From Hyalella azteca (taxonomy: Eukaryota; Arthropoda; Malacostraca; Amphipoda; Hyalellidae), in contig NW_025938103.1 in the NCBI RefSeq assembly GCF_000764305.2, forward strand, positions 1 to 64,000: DNA of 64,000 nucleotides. The letters are read 5' to 3'. Below the pieces are notes generated by a model. It was not told the origin of the DNA and did no database searches. It was given only the letters and a program-made list of their open reading frames with translations. The translations under genes were made by a program, and so were the position numbers. Numbering within the stretch: position 1 is the first letter of the stretch; each line of letters opens with the position of its first letter. Below, piece after piece: positions 1-10,975 of the stretch.

Positions 1-1103
1 CATTTAATTTCATTGTTTATTTAGTATGTCAATCTTCTAACTGAATGGATATTCAATTATATGGAAAATTAGTTAATTGCATTTCATATTAATTACACAT
101 CAACCTTCGAGCTTTCGTGCATAATGCGGCAGTTTTTCATTATTTTCTGCAGCCGACGCTACTGTGGCACTGAGCGACTTGTCTGTAGATAAGCCCAGCC
201 AGCAAACGGATGCGGCCATATCCTCTGGCAAATGAACAGCGATGGAAGACATTGTTAGGTGAGGACACTACCAATCCTATCACACGAGTGCTGTATGAAC
301 AATTGTCATCAAGTAGGGACAATCTGAACGTTGAAATATCTTTTATGTTCCATGTCATCAGTAGACTGGACCACTCGTCCACTATCCACTCTCCAGCTGT
401 TGTTAGTCCACGCTATGGTACTCCAGCCGTCGCTAGTCCTAAGCCGTGCGATGCTTGAACGGTTTTTCTTTAGTGAATAATTATTGTATAATATTTCAGG
501 CAACACTTAATATTTCAGGCAACCCTTAATATTTCAGGCAACACTTAAATAAAAAATTACAGCGCATGAACTCCCAAGTGCTTGGCCATATCCGGTAGGA
601 TAACTTGGACTACATCTTGTTGCTGTCAGAGGTGGGGCGGGTGAGGGGGCAGTCGAGGCCGGATGCGTGTGCATGTCCACTAGAAGAAGCTGTGATGGCC
701 AACTGACAAGGCTCTCAAAATGTGTGGTTATGTAATGCGTAGCTTAGGGTGGAGCGAAAGCAGCTTATTGGTTTTTATTCAAATATGGAAATTTATTTAA
801 CGTGATGATGGAAAATACCATTGTCAAAGTTTCAGTTCATTAAATTGATTTCTCTATATTACGCCACCACACATAACCTAACGTATGGTATAAAGCGAGT
901 GCTGAACCTCATGAATCAGTTCTTTCAACTTAGATTCATATCGGGCCTAGATTATTCATAATTTAAAAACTGTGTCATTCCAGGCCGAGAGACCGCGAAA
1001 CCTGTTATACAAGATCCCGGAATACTGAATCCCGCTATTCAAGGAAATTTAACTGCGATAATACCGAGCTTTCCCCGTCGAACTTTGCCACGTCTCTGGC
1101 ATA
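1..1103. other. Non-genic stretch before the foldback element
   Basis: Three short open frames (60-82 codons) lie at 140-506 on both strands. None shows a recognisable domain, and they overlap one another, so I do not call a gene. A G-rich patch (about 628-660) and a 19-bp tandem repeat (listed separately) are the only structures seen. The rest is AT-rich with no similarity to the modules elsewhere in the window. Confidence 0.4.
490..546. repeat. 19-bp tandem repeat, three copies
   Basis: Three consecutive 19-bp units of the form AATATTTCAGGCAACACTT, the second with one change. They look like a small local expansion. Nothing suggests a regulatory role. Confidence 0.85.
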
Positions 1104-1946
1104 TTTACGGCCGGACTTGCGGCCAGTCTCCAAATTCAGCGAACAAGGAATATCTCCCAAAGTGATGAACGTAGCTCGATGAAATTTGGTACACGTATTC
1201 ATTAGGACGTAACGGTGATGTTTAGCTCCTTATTTTTTTCCTAATTTCGTCCTTATTCGTGAGTTATATGGCGATATGTGCCGAAATTCGCAGTGAACAA
1301 GACATCTCACCCAAACTACCGAGCAGATTTGAACGAAATTTTGTATATAAATACCTGACCTCCCAACGGTGATGTTAAGCTCGGGACAATTTTTTTCGAT
1401 TTTGCCTCCGTTTGCGAGTTATACAGCTCTACGTATATTTATTAATGAGAAGAATAAACAACTTTCTTGGTAAATGCAAATTTAAAAATCGGCCGGAGAA
1501 ATGTTGGTCGTTTCTCCGAGTATCCAAATAACTCGCGAACGAAGGCAAAATCGAAAAAGAAATTTCTTGTTCACTGCGAATTTAAGGACATATTGCTCTT
1601 CCAATCACGAATGATGGAATAATCAAACTTGCGAATGAAGGAAAAATCCAAAAAAATTTCACGAGCTAAACATCACCGTTGGATAGTTAGGAATGTATAT
1701 TCAAAATTTCGTTCAAATCTGTTTATAATTTGGAAAAATGTCTTGTTCACTGCGAATTTCGCACCGGATCGCCATATAACTCACGAATGAAGGCAAAATT
1801 GAAAAAAAAATTCACGAGCTAAACATCACCGTTAGGTTATTTTAAATACGGAAACCAAGTTTCATCCAGCTACGTTCATTACTTTGCGAGATATTCTTTG
1901 TTCACTGAATTTGGGGAGACCAGCCATGCATGAGTCCGGCCGTAAA
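1104..1946. mobile_element. Foldback-type element with long inverted repeats
   Basis: The ends are inverted copies: TTTACGGCCGGAC on the left and GTCCGGCCGTAAA on the right. The similarity continues inward for hundreds of bases, in imperfect form. Each arm holds repeated sub-blocks: a 'gttcactgcgaattt' type motif, a 'gagttatatggcgat' type motif and an 'aacatcaccgtt' type motif. No transposase frame is present. The layout of long inverted arms made of internal direct subrepeats is typical of foldback or large hairpin nonautonomous DNA elements. I could not identify a clear target duplication. A hairpin at 20,414-20,527 carries the same cgttcgcgagttata motif. Confidence 0.65.
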
Positions 1947-2006
1947 ATTGTCCGAGGCGTAACTTTACCAAAACTTTGAGCTTTCTGACTATCAGAAATT
2001 CATATT

Positions 2007-2056
2007 AACTTTGTCCTAACTTTGTCTTCAAGTTAAGACAAAGTTCAGGATAAGTT
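2007..2056. repeat. Strong short hairpin
   Basis: AACTTTGTCTT and AAGACAAAGTT flank a 6-base loop, giving an 11-bp perfect stem, and pairing continues imperfectly outward (TGTCCT against AGGATA). The location beside the foldback element suggests decayed repeat DNA. Function is unknown. Confidence 0.6.
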
Positions 2057-2339
2057 CCTAAACTCTGTGGAAAAGTAGAGACCAAGATCTTAACTTTGAC
2101 TTTTCCTAAAAGATCCTAAATTTGTGCGGAATTTCTTAAAAACGGACTTATCTTCGCTCATGGCGAAAAGTAGTCGATTATGTCAGCGGATCAGCTCGGT
2201 TTACGTCTATTGTTAGACATAAGTTCAAAAGTCTCTGTATTTTGGTTATCGAATGAGTGAACAATTTTTTAGATGTTTGATATCCGTTTGGTGCACAACA
2301 ACCGTCTTAGCTGCGTTCATTTCTCTAATTAAAGTAATA

Positions 2340-3159
2340 CAGTGCCGTAAATGGCTATACCACCACCCAGTTTTCTCCAAATATTTTTTCTTGCCCCCAA
2401 AAAATATGAGATTCTAATTACACGAGGTTAAACTACGTTTAAAAACAGTACCAACGCTATGCGAAAAAAAATAATTTTCTCAAAATATATGAGTAGATAT
2501 GATGAAAATTAGAAAAACCTAGGTGGAAATGGTTATAAGACCAAGATATGTTTTTCCGTTTGTGGATCACATACACTCGTTTTAATAGGCAATCTCACCT
2601 CCTTTCGCCATAATTACCTCAATGCATCTTCTCCTCACGCTATTTACCATATAATCCAGTGTATTTTGAGAAATTTTATCCCAAGGACGAAGGATAGCCG
2701 TGCTCAGGTCACTCACAGACTGGAACTGGCGCTCATTTTGGTAAACATCCCTCGCCATGATGCCCCATAAGTTTTCAATGGGGTTGTTGAGGTCAGGACT
2801 AAGCGCCGGCACGGCAACAGAGTAATATTCTGCTCTAGGAACCACATGTTTGCTGATTTTGCGGTGTGAATTGAAGCATTGTTATGTTGAAAAACATATG
2901 ATCCCTCATGTTTCTCATCGGCAAAAGGGAGAAGTTGGTAAAACGGCGTGTGCTTGTAAGCCACGGAATCTTGTCTCCCATGTAAAATAGCTAGAGTTGA
3001 TTTTCTCTTTCGGCTAAACGCCCTTCAAACCATGACCGAACCACCACAAGATTGCCGCTTGAAAAAAAAATTCAGGCTCACGGTCCAGTGGTGCCAATAG
3101 CATTGCCATCTGTCTGGACCATAAAGATTGAACTTTTTACATCACTGAAGATAATCTTG
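2340..3159 (-). mobile_element. Tc1-like element A, truncated at an assembly N
   Basis: Starts with CAGTGCCGTAAATGGCTATA just after a TA dinucleotide. It matches the left end and coding part of the complete copy at 8,018-9,615. It stops abruptly at the single N (3,160), after which the sequence no longer matches. The missing part is the N-terminal transposase region and the second inverted repeat. The loss may be biological or an assembly join. Confidence 0.85.
2582..3159 (-). pseudogene. Tc1 transposase fragment (broken)
   Basis: Two overlapping minus-strand frames carry the C-terminal DDE half. The first contains the FQHNNASIHT segment, where the second catalytic Asp of the usual HDN is replaced by Asn. 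The second contains SPDLNNPIENLWG, which has an extra Asn from a 3-base insertion inside the SPDLNPIE motif. The frames are separated by a frameshift near 2,830. Together with the lost Asp and the missing N-terminus, this copy cannot encode an active enzyme. Confidence 0.85.
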
Positions 3160-3160
3160 N

Positions 3161-4819
3161 CCATTTGTCTGTACTCCAGCACTAGTAATATTTCAATGTT
3201 GAGAGTACGCACAGCGCTATCTGCTGGGTTAACTAAAAAATTTCAATACCAAAATATTATGTGCGCCTCTCTCCACAATTCACATGCACTACGCGTGCAG
3301 CATACTGACTGAATTTTCCATTGCGTGTAAACGGAATTTTCTATTCGAACAGGTTTAAAATTTCCACAAATTAATCTTTCAAAGTCTGGTCTAATTTGTT
3401 GACATTTTTAAATTTTCTACGCTGGGTGCGGTTCTTGGAGTTCTTGAATATAATTTAAAACGGCGGCAAATCCCTTGTAATGGATTATGCGCTTGTAAAC
3501 AATTTTAACTGTATTATAATGTTTTGAGGCGTCAGCATTTTTAAAACATATTCTCGGTGAAGGCTAGATTCATGCGTCAAGTTTCTAATTTAGTATTTAA
3601 TCTAGCCGTTAACGAAGCATTTCATAAAGAGCATGGTTCCTCGTAGTGATAGTAGCTCCCTAGCGTAGGATGTTCTAGTTGCATTATTTTTTTCGTGAAC
3701 GGTTCACTGCCCGTTCAATAGCTTTTAATATGAGTTGAACGACGATGCATTGCCCTTTGTGGCAAAAAGTGAACATTCAGTGAGACGGATATTTAAGTTT
3801 ATTTGCTTTAAGTTTATTTCAGATGTGAGCAGTTATGCCCAAATAAAAATTAAGAGTGGAGCACCTATGATTATAAGGCGGGCCAGGTGGATTATTAGTG
3901 GCGTACTAATGTGTGGCCCCATCAACCATCACACCCTAGTAAAATACCAATAAATCGAGAGGGTGCGTGATTGATGCATTGCAGGTTCACTACGAGTGGC
4001 CATTCTCAACAAGTTTTTAAAAGCCACCAATAAAATTTAATGCCATGAGTTCTGTTCTTAGTTAAATTATTTTATTTAAATGAAAAATAGATCGCGAATA
4101 AATCATCAAATGGTAGCTTCACAAAGTATTCAGTAATTTTGTTTCACAAACTATAACTAATATTGCTGTTTGAGCGTCAATTATGGTATCCACTGCATAT
4201 CTAAGATATTCAAAACTTAATTGATAACATAATTATCCTTACTCGACACAAACAATTTAACTTAACTTTCCTGGTATTAAATCTTCAAATTTTTCTCTTC
4301 CAGGGTAACGAAACACAGATATAATCGTTAGTTAACTCTAGAAAAGAAAGCATCAGGATACATTAGAAGAAATCAATTGATTATGTCCGTCTTATTGTGG
4401 ATATTTTATTTAATTCTGACAACTCGTAGTGTAATCACGTCAACACTACCAGGCCAGACGTCGAATAAGTATGCCCCTATATTTGGTCAAAAATTGTGCT
4501 AGATACGCAGAGTATGATTAGAAATATTCACTATTGGTAGAATCATGAAAATAAAATGATAAATCGGTAGAATAATAAATTCTCATTTCACATTATATAT
4601 CTCATTATATATTCTCATCTCATAGCTTCACATCGACAATTGTCACAATCAATAGAATGATATTTTCACATCTTCTGTCAAATCTGTTTATGTAACGTTT
4701 TTAATTAGAAATAGGTGTGTAACCGTTACAAATTTGATATAACTAAAACTACAGTGGATCCTCTTTTGACTATATATAGGCACTCAAAGGAGTTTCTGTT
4801 TTGACTTATTCTCATATCA
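3161..4819. other. AT-rich stretch without recognised gene
   Basis: One 72-codon frame (3,735-3,953) and a few shorter ones show no domain, signal or relative elsewhere in the window. About 4,560-4,630 is a run of imperfect tcatat/tctcat simple sequence. I found no splice-site pattern I would trust and no module of the array. Confidence 0.35.
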
Positions 4820-6357
4820 CTTTTCATGATATTTGCAATGAAGCAACCGACACAACAGTGATACGAGGAAGGAATCAACAGGAAATGATAATCAGATTTA
4901 AAATATGACAATTTCATGATGTTGGTAGTTGTCCTGTGAAAGTAACGTAGGACTTCATGTTACAATCTTCGCTACAGTCAAAAGTCGACCACATTAAATT
5001 TATTAGATGAAGATTCCTCGAATATTTTGGCCACCTTTGAGCATTCCACGGATCCATTACGATCCTTGTAGAAACACTGAAAGTGCGCACGTGCCAGAGA
5101 TGCAACTTTTTGCCTTTTCTGGTACAGCGTTAAAATAGATAATTCATTTTTAAACTACTATTTACTTGAATTACATTCAAGTTGAAAGTCGAACGAACAT
5201 AAATCTTTAGAAACTGAAAATAACATAATACTGTATATCTCGTTAACTAACATTTTTCGAGGTTTAACTGCACAAGCTATCACCTGGCAGATGGCGCAGC
5301 TGCAATGAATGCATTCCGTTGGGGTGAGACTAAACCGCTTCGTTCCCTGCTGAGCCATAATTCGTGTACCTAGTAAAATTAAAAGAAATTATAAGAAGGC
5401 AATGTCTCAACTGAAGGTAAATGCGAAATGGTTACCGGCTTGATTTAGCGCACTCCAGGTATAAGAACCTAGCATCAAATATTTGTACACAAAAGAAGAC
5501 AAATCCCGTATTGGAGTCATAATTTTCAGCGAGTTCAAATGAATATGTAAAATATGATCCGCTTAAGTAGATATTGATGAGCAGTATTTTTTCCGCATTT
5601 CAGATCATCAAGGCGATTTAAACGCAAATTCTTCAGTACAAAGTTTCAGAGTTGTCCTTTTGGGCTACCGCGGCAACACATAACGCCGCGCCGGATCGAA
5701 AGTTCCCGCCTTATTTTGTAATAAGAGGGACTTAAAGTTCAGGTTCAGGCGCCCTTAGTCTATTGCGTCTGTCGGTAATGCGTTAGGGAAGAGACAAAAA
5801 TTATTTACGATGGAAGTAAAGGAGATGATAAGGTTAAGTAAAGCGTTCATATCTGATTGAGATTTTGAATTGTTTTGTATGGAATTAAACATACATGAGT
5901 AATAGAATATTCGTAACAAGAGGGATAATTAAAGTTGATGAATGGCTTTACAACCCTCAAGAATTGCCCATACCGGGGACCAAATCCTATTAAATAATTT
6001 AAAAATGTTAGATAATTAATTATAAATGAATAAATAAATACATAACAGAACTAATAAATCCTGGTAAATAAATTAATGCAAAGAAAAAAAGAAATTTATT
6101 TTTTTGGGCATGAAATTTGTGCCTGATGATATTAACTATTCACACTGACTATTTCGAGGATAAAAGAAACAATGCATATTTTAGATTATATATTTCAATC
6201 TAATTATTGCCAGGCACCAAATTGAATCTGATGGCTTCATTCATTTGTCCGGATATAAAATACCTAAAATGACTGTTATAGAAATAAATTAATCCTAGGG
6301 AAACATCATAAGGAATTTTCATTCAAATTTTAACGTTGTTATACTTGTTTATCGCAT
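4820..6357 (-). repeat. D module, copy 1 (old inverted B relative)
   Basis: Matches 36,785-38,355 along its whole length with visible substitutions and small indels, and 41,441-41,981 in part. Inside, the stretch around 5,255-5,620 aligns with the reverse complement of module B (the ttttcgagg, atcacctggca, aatatttgtacac and agtagatattgat blocks). D is therefore an older, diverged B family member in inverted orientation. Around 5,650-5,790 lies a GC-rich patch with the single-copy form of the palindrome core (cataacgccgcgccggatcg). Near 6,240 is a gtccggatataaaa motif. No coding content is convincing. Confidence 0.75.
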
Positions 6358-6495
6358 GTCTAAATCGGAGTCCAGCTGGACTCCGAAACGTTTTCAATAT
6401 CGATATGGTGAATTTTCTTGGCGTTTTCTTTGCTTTTAAATTCCTTGTGAACTTGCGATATAAGCAGACTGATGATATAAGTACTTATAACATAT

Positions 6496-6925
6496 GTGAT
6501 GTTGGCGCTGAAAAATAGGCCTGATGTGGCCTGTCGCTGATGCTTTCACTTTTCATGACTTATTCACTACTTTGACCGGACCTTTTATAAACTGTCGATA
6601 GTTTGAAATAGCTACTAGACTTCCACCGGGTTCGATATGGTGCTAGGTATTTCTAGTCTGAACATATATTTCTCCATAGCTTTATCTAGTCTGTTCTTGA
6701 ACGCGTTCATGCTGCGAGCGTCAACGATGTAATCAGGGAGGCTGTTCCACATGTCGGTGACTCGAAGCGGGCAAAAGTGTTGTCGCATGGATGAGTTGCA
6801 AAGCAGTTCTTTTAATTAGAAGTTATGGCCCAGACTGTAGGCTATTACTTTGTATTGCTGATTAAAGTGGCAGCGCCGACGTGTTGAAAGACCTGAAATT
6901 CAAGCAGCTCGACAGCTAACCAATC
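6496..6925 (-). mobile_element. L module: non-LTR retrotransposon 3' end, variant subfamily
   Basis: Begins with the 3' terminus shared by all L copies (gatgttggcgctg then aataggcctgatgtggcctg). It then runs backward into the coding C-terminus (minus-strand reading WNSLPDYIV with changes). The upper part (6,840-6,925) differs from most L copies and agrees only with the copy at 38,931-39,420, so these two define a subfamily. Stops and indels make it noncoding. Confidence 0.8.
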
Positions 6926-7279
6926 AACAGATTTTACATTATTTTTATTTTTAAACACTTTTTTCAAATTTCGACTGGACGTGCATGATAGAATTTTTTG
7001 AATTACTGAGAACATAATAATAAATTCGGGAAAATACATTTTTTTTATGGGTAACATAACAAGTCAAATCGATGGGCGAAGCGCCGTTGGCAAGCCAATC
7101 TTCGAGATGGTGGCAGACGACCTGTTAGTTCATTTCTAATCGGAAATTCACACATTGAGCTTAATATACCATTTGATTTAGTCTTTACTTGACTAATAAA
7201 AACGGTTTCTACTAGCAAATGTACAAGAATGTGTAATGTGTTTTTAGCAAACACTTCTAATATCCCTAACAAAATTCGG

Positions 7280-7575
7280 GGACCGCCTAGGGTTCGGCCG
7301 AATAGTTGTTACACTCGGCGCAGTCATTCTAGGTCTGCTTGGCTATCTGATCGTAATTAATCAGTTTCTGGTCAGAATCTCCCTTCCGACTTTATAGTCG
7401 CCCCAGAGTATGAGAAGAGGAGGCCGAGCCGAGTCATACCGAGCTTGCAAGCTGCCCAGAGGCTGCCTTTCGAACCCTGAGCCGAAGCTGATAGAGAACT
7501 AAGCTGATTTAGAAGCGGTCCGAGTCCTAGGATGTTCTTAATTCAGGGTCGCCACCAACTCAAAATTTTGATAGG
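7280..7575. mobile_element. GC-rich insertion of unknown family in B
   Basis: About 300 bp of markedly higher G+C interrupts B between aacaaaattcg on the left and aacaattttcg on the right. These flanks are similar 11-base stretches that may be a target-site duplication, because intact B copies have this sequence once. It contains a ggttcggccg stretch and, on the minus strand, a ggttcgaaag stretch. The latter faintly resembles a tRNA-type B box, but no matching A box or cloverleaf is seen. A SINE is possible but unproven. Confidence 0.4.
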
Positions 7576-8017
7576 GATTCTTACAACAATTTTCGTACGT
7601 AACCATAGCCATCATTCCATTCATCGGCACGTTTCTAAGTCCCATTTTGAACAGAGATAAATTCGAGCCTGAAGAGATTTAATGAAGAAAAAGTATTCCT
7701 GTTGACGTAGACCTTGATGATGTGAAATCCGGTATGAACTGCCAATCAATATCTACTTGAGGAAATCATTCGTTAAGTATCCATTAGAATATTTCGAAAA
7801 GTATAACAACTATACGGGATTTTTTTCCGAATGAGTGCAAATATTTGATGTAAATTCTCATATATCTGGTGTGCAATAGATCAATTCGGCTACGATTTGA
7901 AAAAGTATCGCACTATTGTGCCCATTTCGCCCACAAATTTCGCCCACATCATTGTGAATATTGCCTACGCGTTATAATTTCTTTCACTTTTTCTTGGGAC
8001 GAACGAGTCGGTCTATA

Positions 8018-9615
8018 CAGTGCCGGAAATGGCTATACGACCACTCAGTTTTTTCCAACTATTTTTTCTTGCCCCAAAAAATGTGAGATTCTAATTACAC
8101 GAGGTTAAACTACGTTTAAAAACGGTTCCAACGCTATGCGAAAAAAAATAATTTTCTCAAAATATATGAGTAGAAATGATGAAAATTAGAAAAACCTAGG
8201 TGGAAATGGTTATAAGACCAAGATATGTTTTTCCGTTTGTAGATCACATACACTCGTTTTAATAGGCAATCTCACCTCCTTTCGCCATAATTGCCTCAAT
8301 GCATCTTCTCCCCACGCTATATACCATATAATCCAGTGTCTTTTGAGAAATATTATCCCAAGAACGAAGGATAGCCGTGCTCAGGTCACGCACAGATTGG
8401 AACTGGCGCTCATTTTGGTAAACATCCCTCGCCATGATGCCCCTTAAGTTTTCAATGGGGTTGAGGTCAGGACTAAGCGCAGGCCACGGCAACAGAGTAA
8501 TATTCTGCTCTAGGAACCACATGTTTGCTGATTTTGAGGTGTGAATTGAAGCATTGTCATGTTGAAAAACATATGATCCCTCATGTTTCTCATCGGCAAA
8601 AGGAAGAAGTTGGTAAAACAGCGTGTGCTTGTAAGCCACGGAATCTTGTCTCCCATGTAAAATAGCTAGAGTTGATCTTCACTTTCGGCTAAACGCCCTA
8701 AAAAACCATGACCGAACCACCACAAGATTGCCGCTTGAAAAAAATTCAGGCTCACGGTCCAGTGGCGCCAATGGTGCCAATAGCATTGCCATCTATCTGG
8801 ACCAAAAAGATTGAACTTTTTACATCACTGAAGATAATCTTGTGCCATCCCTTACCAATAAGCAATTTTTTCAGAAAATTTTTGTCGGTTCATAATATGC
8901 TTTCGTTGGAGCACAGGGGCATTTTTCCTCTTCATGTATTTGAATTTCTTCGAGTCATGCAATGCCTAACGGATGCGTCGTGCTGTCACATCAACTCCAG
9001 TGGCCTATTTTATTGAAGTAGAGGTAGCGCAAGTTTTAGAAGCCTCAGAAAACAGTCTCCTGATATTCTTGTCGATTAATTTTGGGGTTGGTCCAGTGTG
9101 TTTTTTTCACCCGTTGTCGTCTGTATTAGCAAAAAAAAAATGATTGCACAGTGGGCTTTGAGCGATTTATTCCCATTGCGATGTCCCGTTGGCTTCTACT
9201 ACCTTTCACGAAGCCGAAAATCTGCGCCTTCTCTCCCTCAGTGAGACTTGTCCCATTTGGCATATTTTTACTGCAAATAAATATAAGTGAGGACACTGAA
9301 CTGAACACCAGAAGTACACCAGAATGACGAAAATCAATATATTCTTTATATTGCTGTACTTTTTAAAGTGAAAATATTACAGAAAGATACCATAATGTAG
9401 AAAAATATATCTTGGTCTTATAACCATATACACCTAGGTTTTTATAATTTTCATAATTTCTTCTCATATATTTTGAGAAAATTATTTTTTTTCGCATATC
9501 CTCGGAAACGTTTTTAAGCGTAGTTTAACCTCGTATAATTAGAATCTCATATTTTTTTGTGCAAGAAAAAATATATGGAGAAAACTGGGTGGTCGTATAG
9601 CCAATTCCGGCACTG
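8018..9615 (-). mobile_element. Complete Tc1-like element B
   Basis: Both ends read CAGTGCCGGAA(A/T)TGGCTATA inward. The inverted repeats extend about 220 bp (8,018-8,238 and roughly 9,395-9,615), and TA flanks each end. The surrounding sequence is B, interrupted at its gtcTAgtccaacc site, so the empty site is known from the other B copies. Length, TA target and the DD34E transposase remnant place it in the Tc1 branch of Tc1/mariner, with unusually long terminal repeats. The transposase is broken, so it could move only with help in trans. Confidence 0.93.
8259..9263 (-). pseudogene. Tc1 transposase (DD34E), inactivated
   Basis: Reading minus strand, the N-terminus MPNGTSLTEGEKAQI begins near 9,263, followed by a helix-turn-helix-like RSQRDIAMGINRS segment. 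The middle region carries FSDVKKFNLFGPDRW, with the first catalytic Asp, but in shifted frames with stops. The last 126 codons (8,639-8,259) are open and contain FQHDNASIH and LSPDLNPIEN. Thirty-four residues separate the second Asp from the Glu, the Tc1 signature. The total span of about 1 kb equals a normal Tc1 transposase (about 340 residues). Frameshifts around 8,640-9,130 make it a pseudogene. Confidence 0.9.
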
Positions 9616-10338
9616 TAGTCTAACCTCTTACATTGCAAGTGCATATGAGCCAGGTGATAACTTTTTAGTTACTCCTCAAAATAAGTGATGGGAAGAATTT
9701 ATAATGAATTACTCAGTATTTCTTGTCATATAATGATATTACTCGCTTCAGCTCACGTGCCTTATTTTCGCAATTGCCTAAATATTTTTAAACGCTCTGA
9801 CGAGATTGCAAAAGATTGCGTCTCCGAGCAGCGTATCCATGATAAAGCTTTAATTAAAGCCTGCAATTTGTGGAAGAATCAGCAGGAAAAATAATTGTGA
9901 CAAAAATCCTACTTCACTTTCATACAAAAATTGCGTAAATTTCCATAAAGCCAGAAAACCGTATATGTGTTCCCGATTATTTATTTGCATCAAATTAAAT
10001 TATCGACTAACTAACTAAACGCTCCGTTCTATTGGAACAGAAATAAGTCCATTAAGATGACCTATTAATTTTGAAATCCATAGTACTGAAGAATTCCGTC
10101 AATATGATGTATTTAAGTAATATAATGAAAAACTTAATTTTTGATTTATTTATAGTGAAGTTTTAAATCGAAATCGTGTAAATGAATTCCAGACCTAATC
10201 CATCGACCACGTATAACCCGCGCATGTTAGTTGAACAATCACTATGCTATTTATTTCAATTAATTTTTCAATAATTATGCCTATTGCTTGCGAGCAATTA
10301 TCAATGAGCTATAGGCACTTCAAATGCCTGTAAATGTG

Positions 10339-10373
10339 TTTGGCGCTATAAAGTGAGCTATCTCATCACAGTT
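10339..10373 (+). promoter_or_regulatory. TTTGGCGC-TATAAAG element of B
   Basis: TTTGGCGC matches the E2F consensus exactly and directly abuts TATAAAG. About 13 bases after the TATA motif comes TCACAGTT. That distance is too short for the usual 30-base TATA-to-start spacing, so TCACAGTT is probably not the initiator. The arrangement recurs intact in two other B copies. Promoter activity is inferred only. Confidence 0.35.
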
Positions 10374-10559
10374 AATATAAGAAATGATCACTAAAAAGAC
10401 ATCCACTACTGAAACTCATGAATTTTGATTACAAATTGCCGTAAAAATATAAGTTTATTACGAACTTCTAGAGAAAACTCATTTGAGCGGAAAAAACTAA
10501 ATAAATGAAACGAATCCATGGAACGGAAATACATGCGAGTAAATCATGCAAGAAAATAT

Positions 10560-10771
10560 CAAAAACGACCATGCATGGGAACGACCAAAGCAGTCAAGCA
10601 GCCAATATTCAAATGCACCAACGCATTCCATGCGTCCTAATGGATAAGGCCCCAAATGTGTCGCTCAAGCCACGTTTTCACCCATCATATGATATTCTAG
10701 GCCTGATTTAAATCCACCCAACTCCTCAATTTCTCATACTTTAGTGAGCAAATAAGTTGCTAATGATGAAT
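10560..10771 (+). repeat. M5 module
   Basis: Shared with 29,140-29,330, 58,500-58,700 and, inverted, about 50,165-50,360 (phrases gcagccaatattcaaatgcacc and tccatgcgtcctaatgga with variants). It ends in ctcatactttag, a pyrimidine-rich stretch ending in AG just before M2, which could be a relic 3' splice site. No domain is recognisable in its 68-codon frame. Confidence 0.6.
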
Positions 10772-10975
10772 ATGGTGTCTGAAGATGGTGCATTCTCCCA
10801 GGGAAGGCCCCCTTCTCTCCGTGCAGCTCTGAAATATTTATTTGCCGCTCATGATGAGCAGCAAAAACACAAGCATGAGCTGGAAAACGAAATAAATCCT
10901 ATGGAAACATCATACGGAATTCTCATACAAATTTTATCCTTGTTATACTTATTCATCGTATACTTTACCCCATGA
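10772..10975 (+). CDS. M2 small open frame, copy 1 (unknown)
   Basis: Starts MVSEDGAFS and contains the FAAHDEQQKHKHE segment and NPMETSYGIL shared by all M2 copies. The stop used by the other copies (ATATAA) has changed to ATACAA here, so the frame runs 17 codons further. The charged Gln/Lys/His/Glu-rich middle could form a helix. I do not recognise a family. It may be the last exon of a duplicated gene or simply a conserved repeat. Confidence 0.3.
   Translation: MVSEDGAFSQGRPPSLRAALKYLFAAHDEQQKHKHELENEINPMETSYGILIQILSLLYLFIVYFTP

Larger units (their letters stand above)
7010..10559 (+). repeat. B module, split by two insertions
   Basis: Holds the diagnostic B blocks in order: gggtaacataacaag near 7,049, gggcgaagcgccgttggcaa near 7,072, then the phrases tacgggattttt, cgcccacatcattgtgaata and gtgataactt. 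It ends with the gctataaag region near 10,350. A GC-rich insert (7,280-7,575) and the complete Tc1 element (8,018-9,615) interrupt it. B sequence resumes at the same point on the other side of each, so both insertions are younger than B. No host coding sequence. Confidence 0.8.

Noticed and set aside
6366..6385. Perfect 20-bp palindrome cggagtccagctggactccg
   Set aside because: It stands alone in repeat DNA with no associated gene or second copy; may be a chance hairpin.
7280..7575. tRNA gene or tRNA pseudogene
   Set aside because: A ggttcgaa-like stretch exists, but no A box, acceptor stem or cloverleaf could be drawn.
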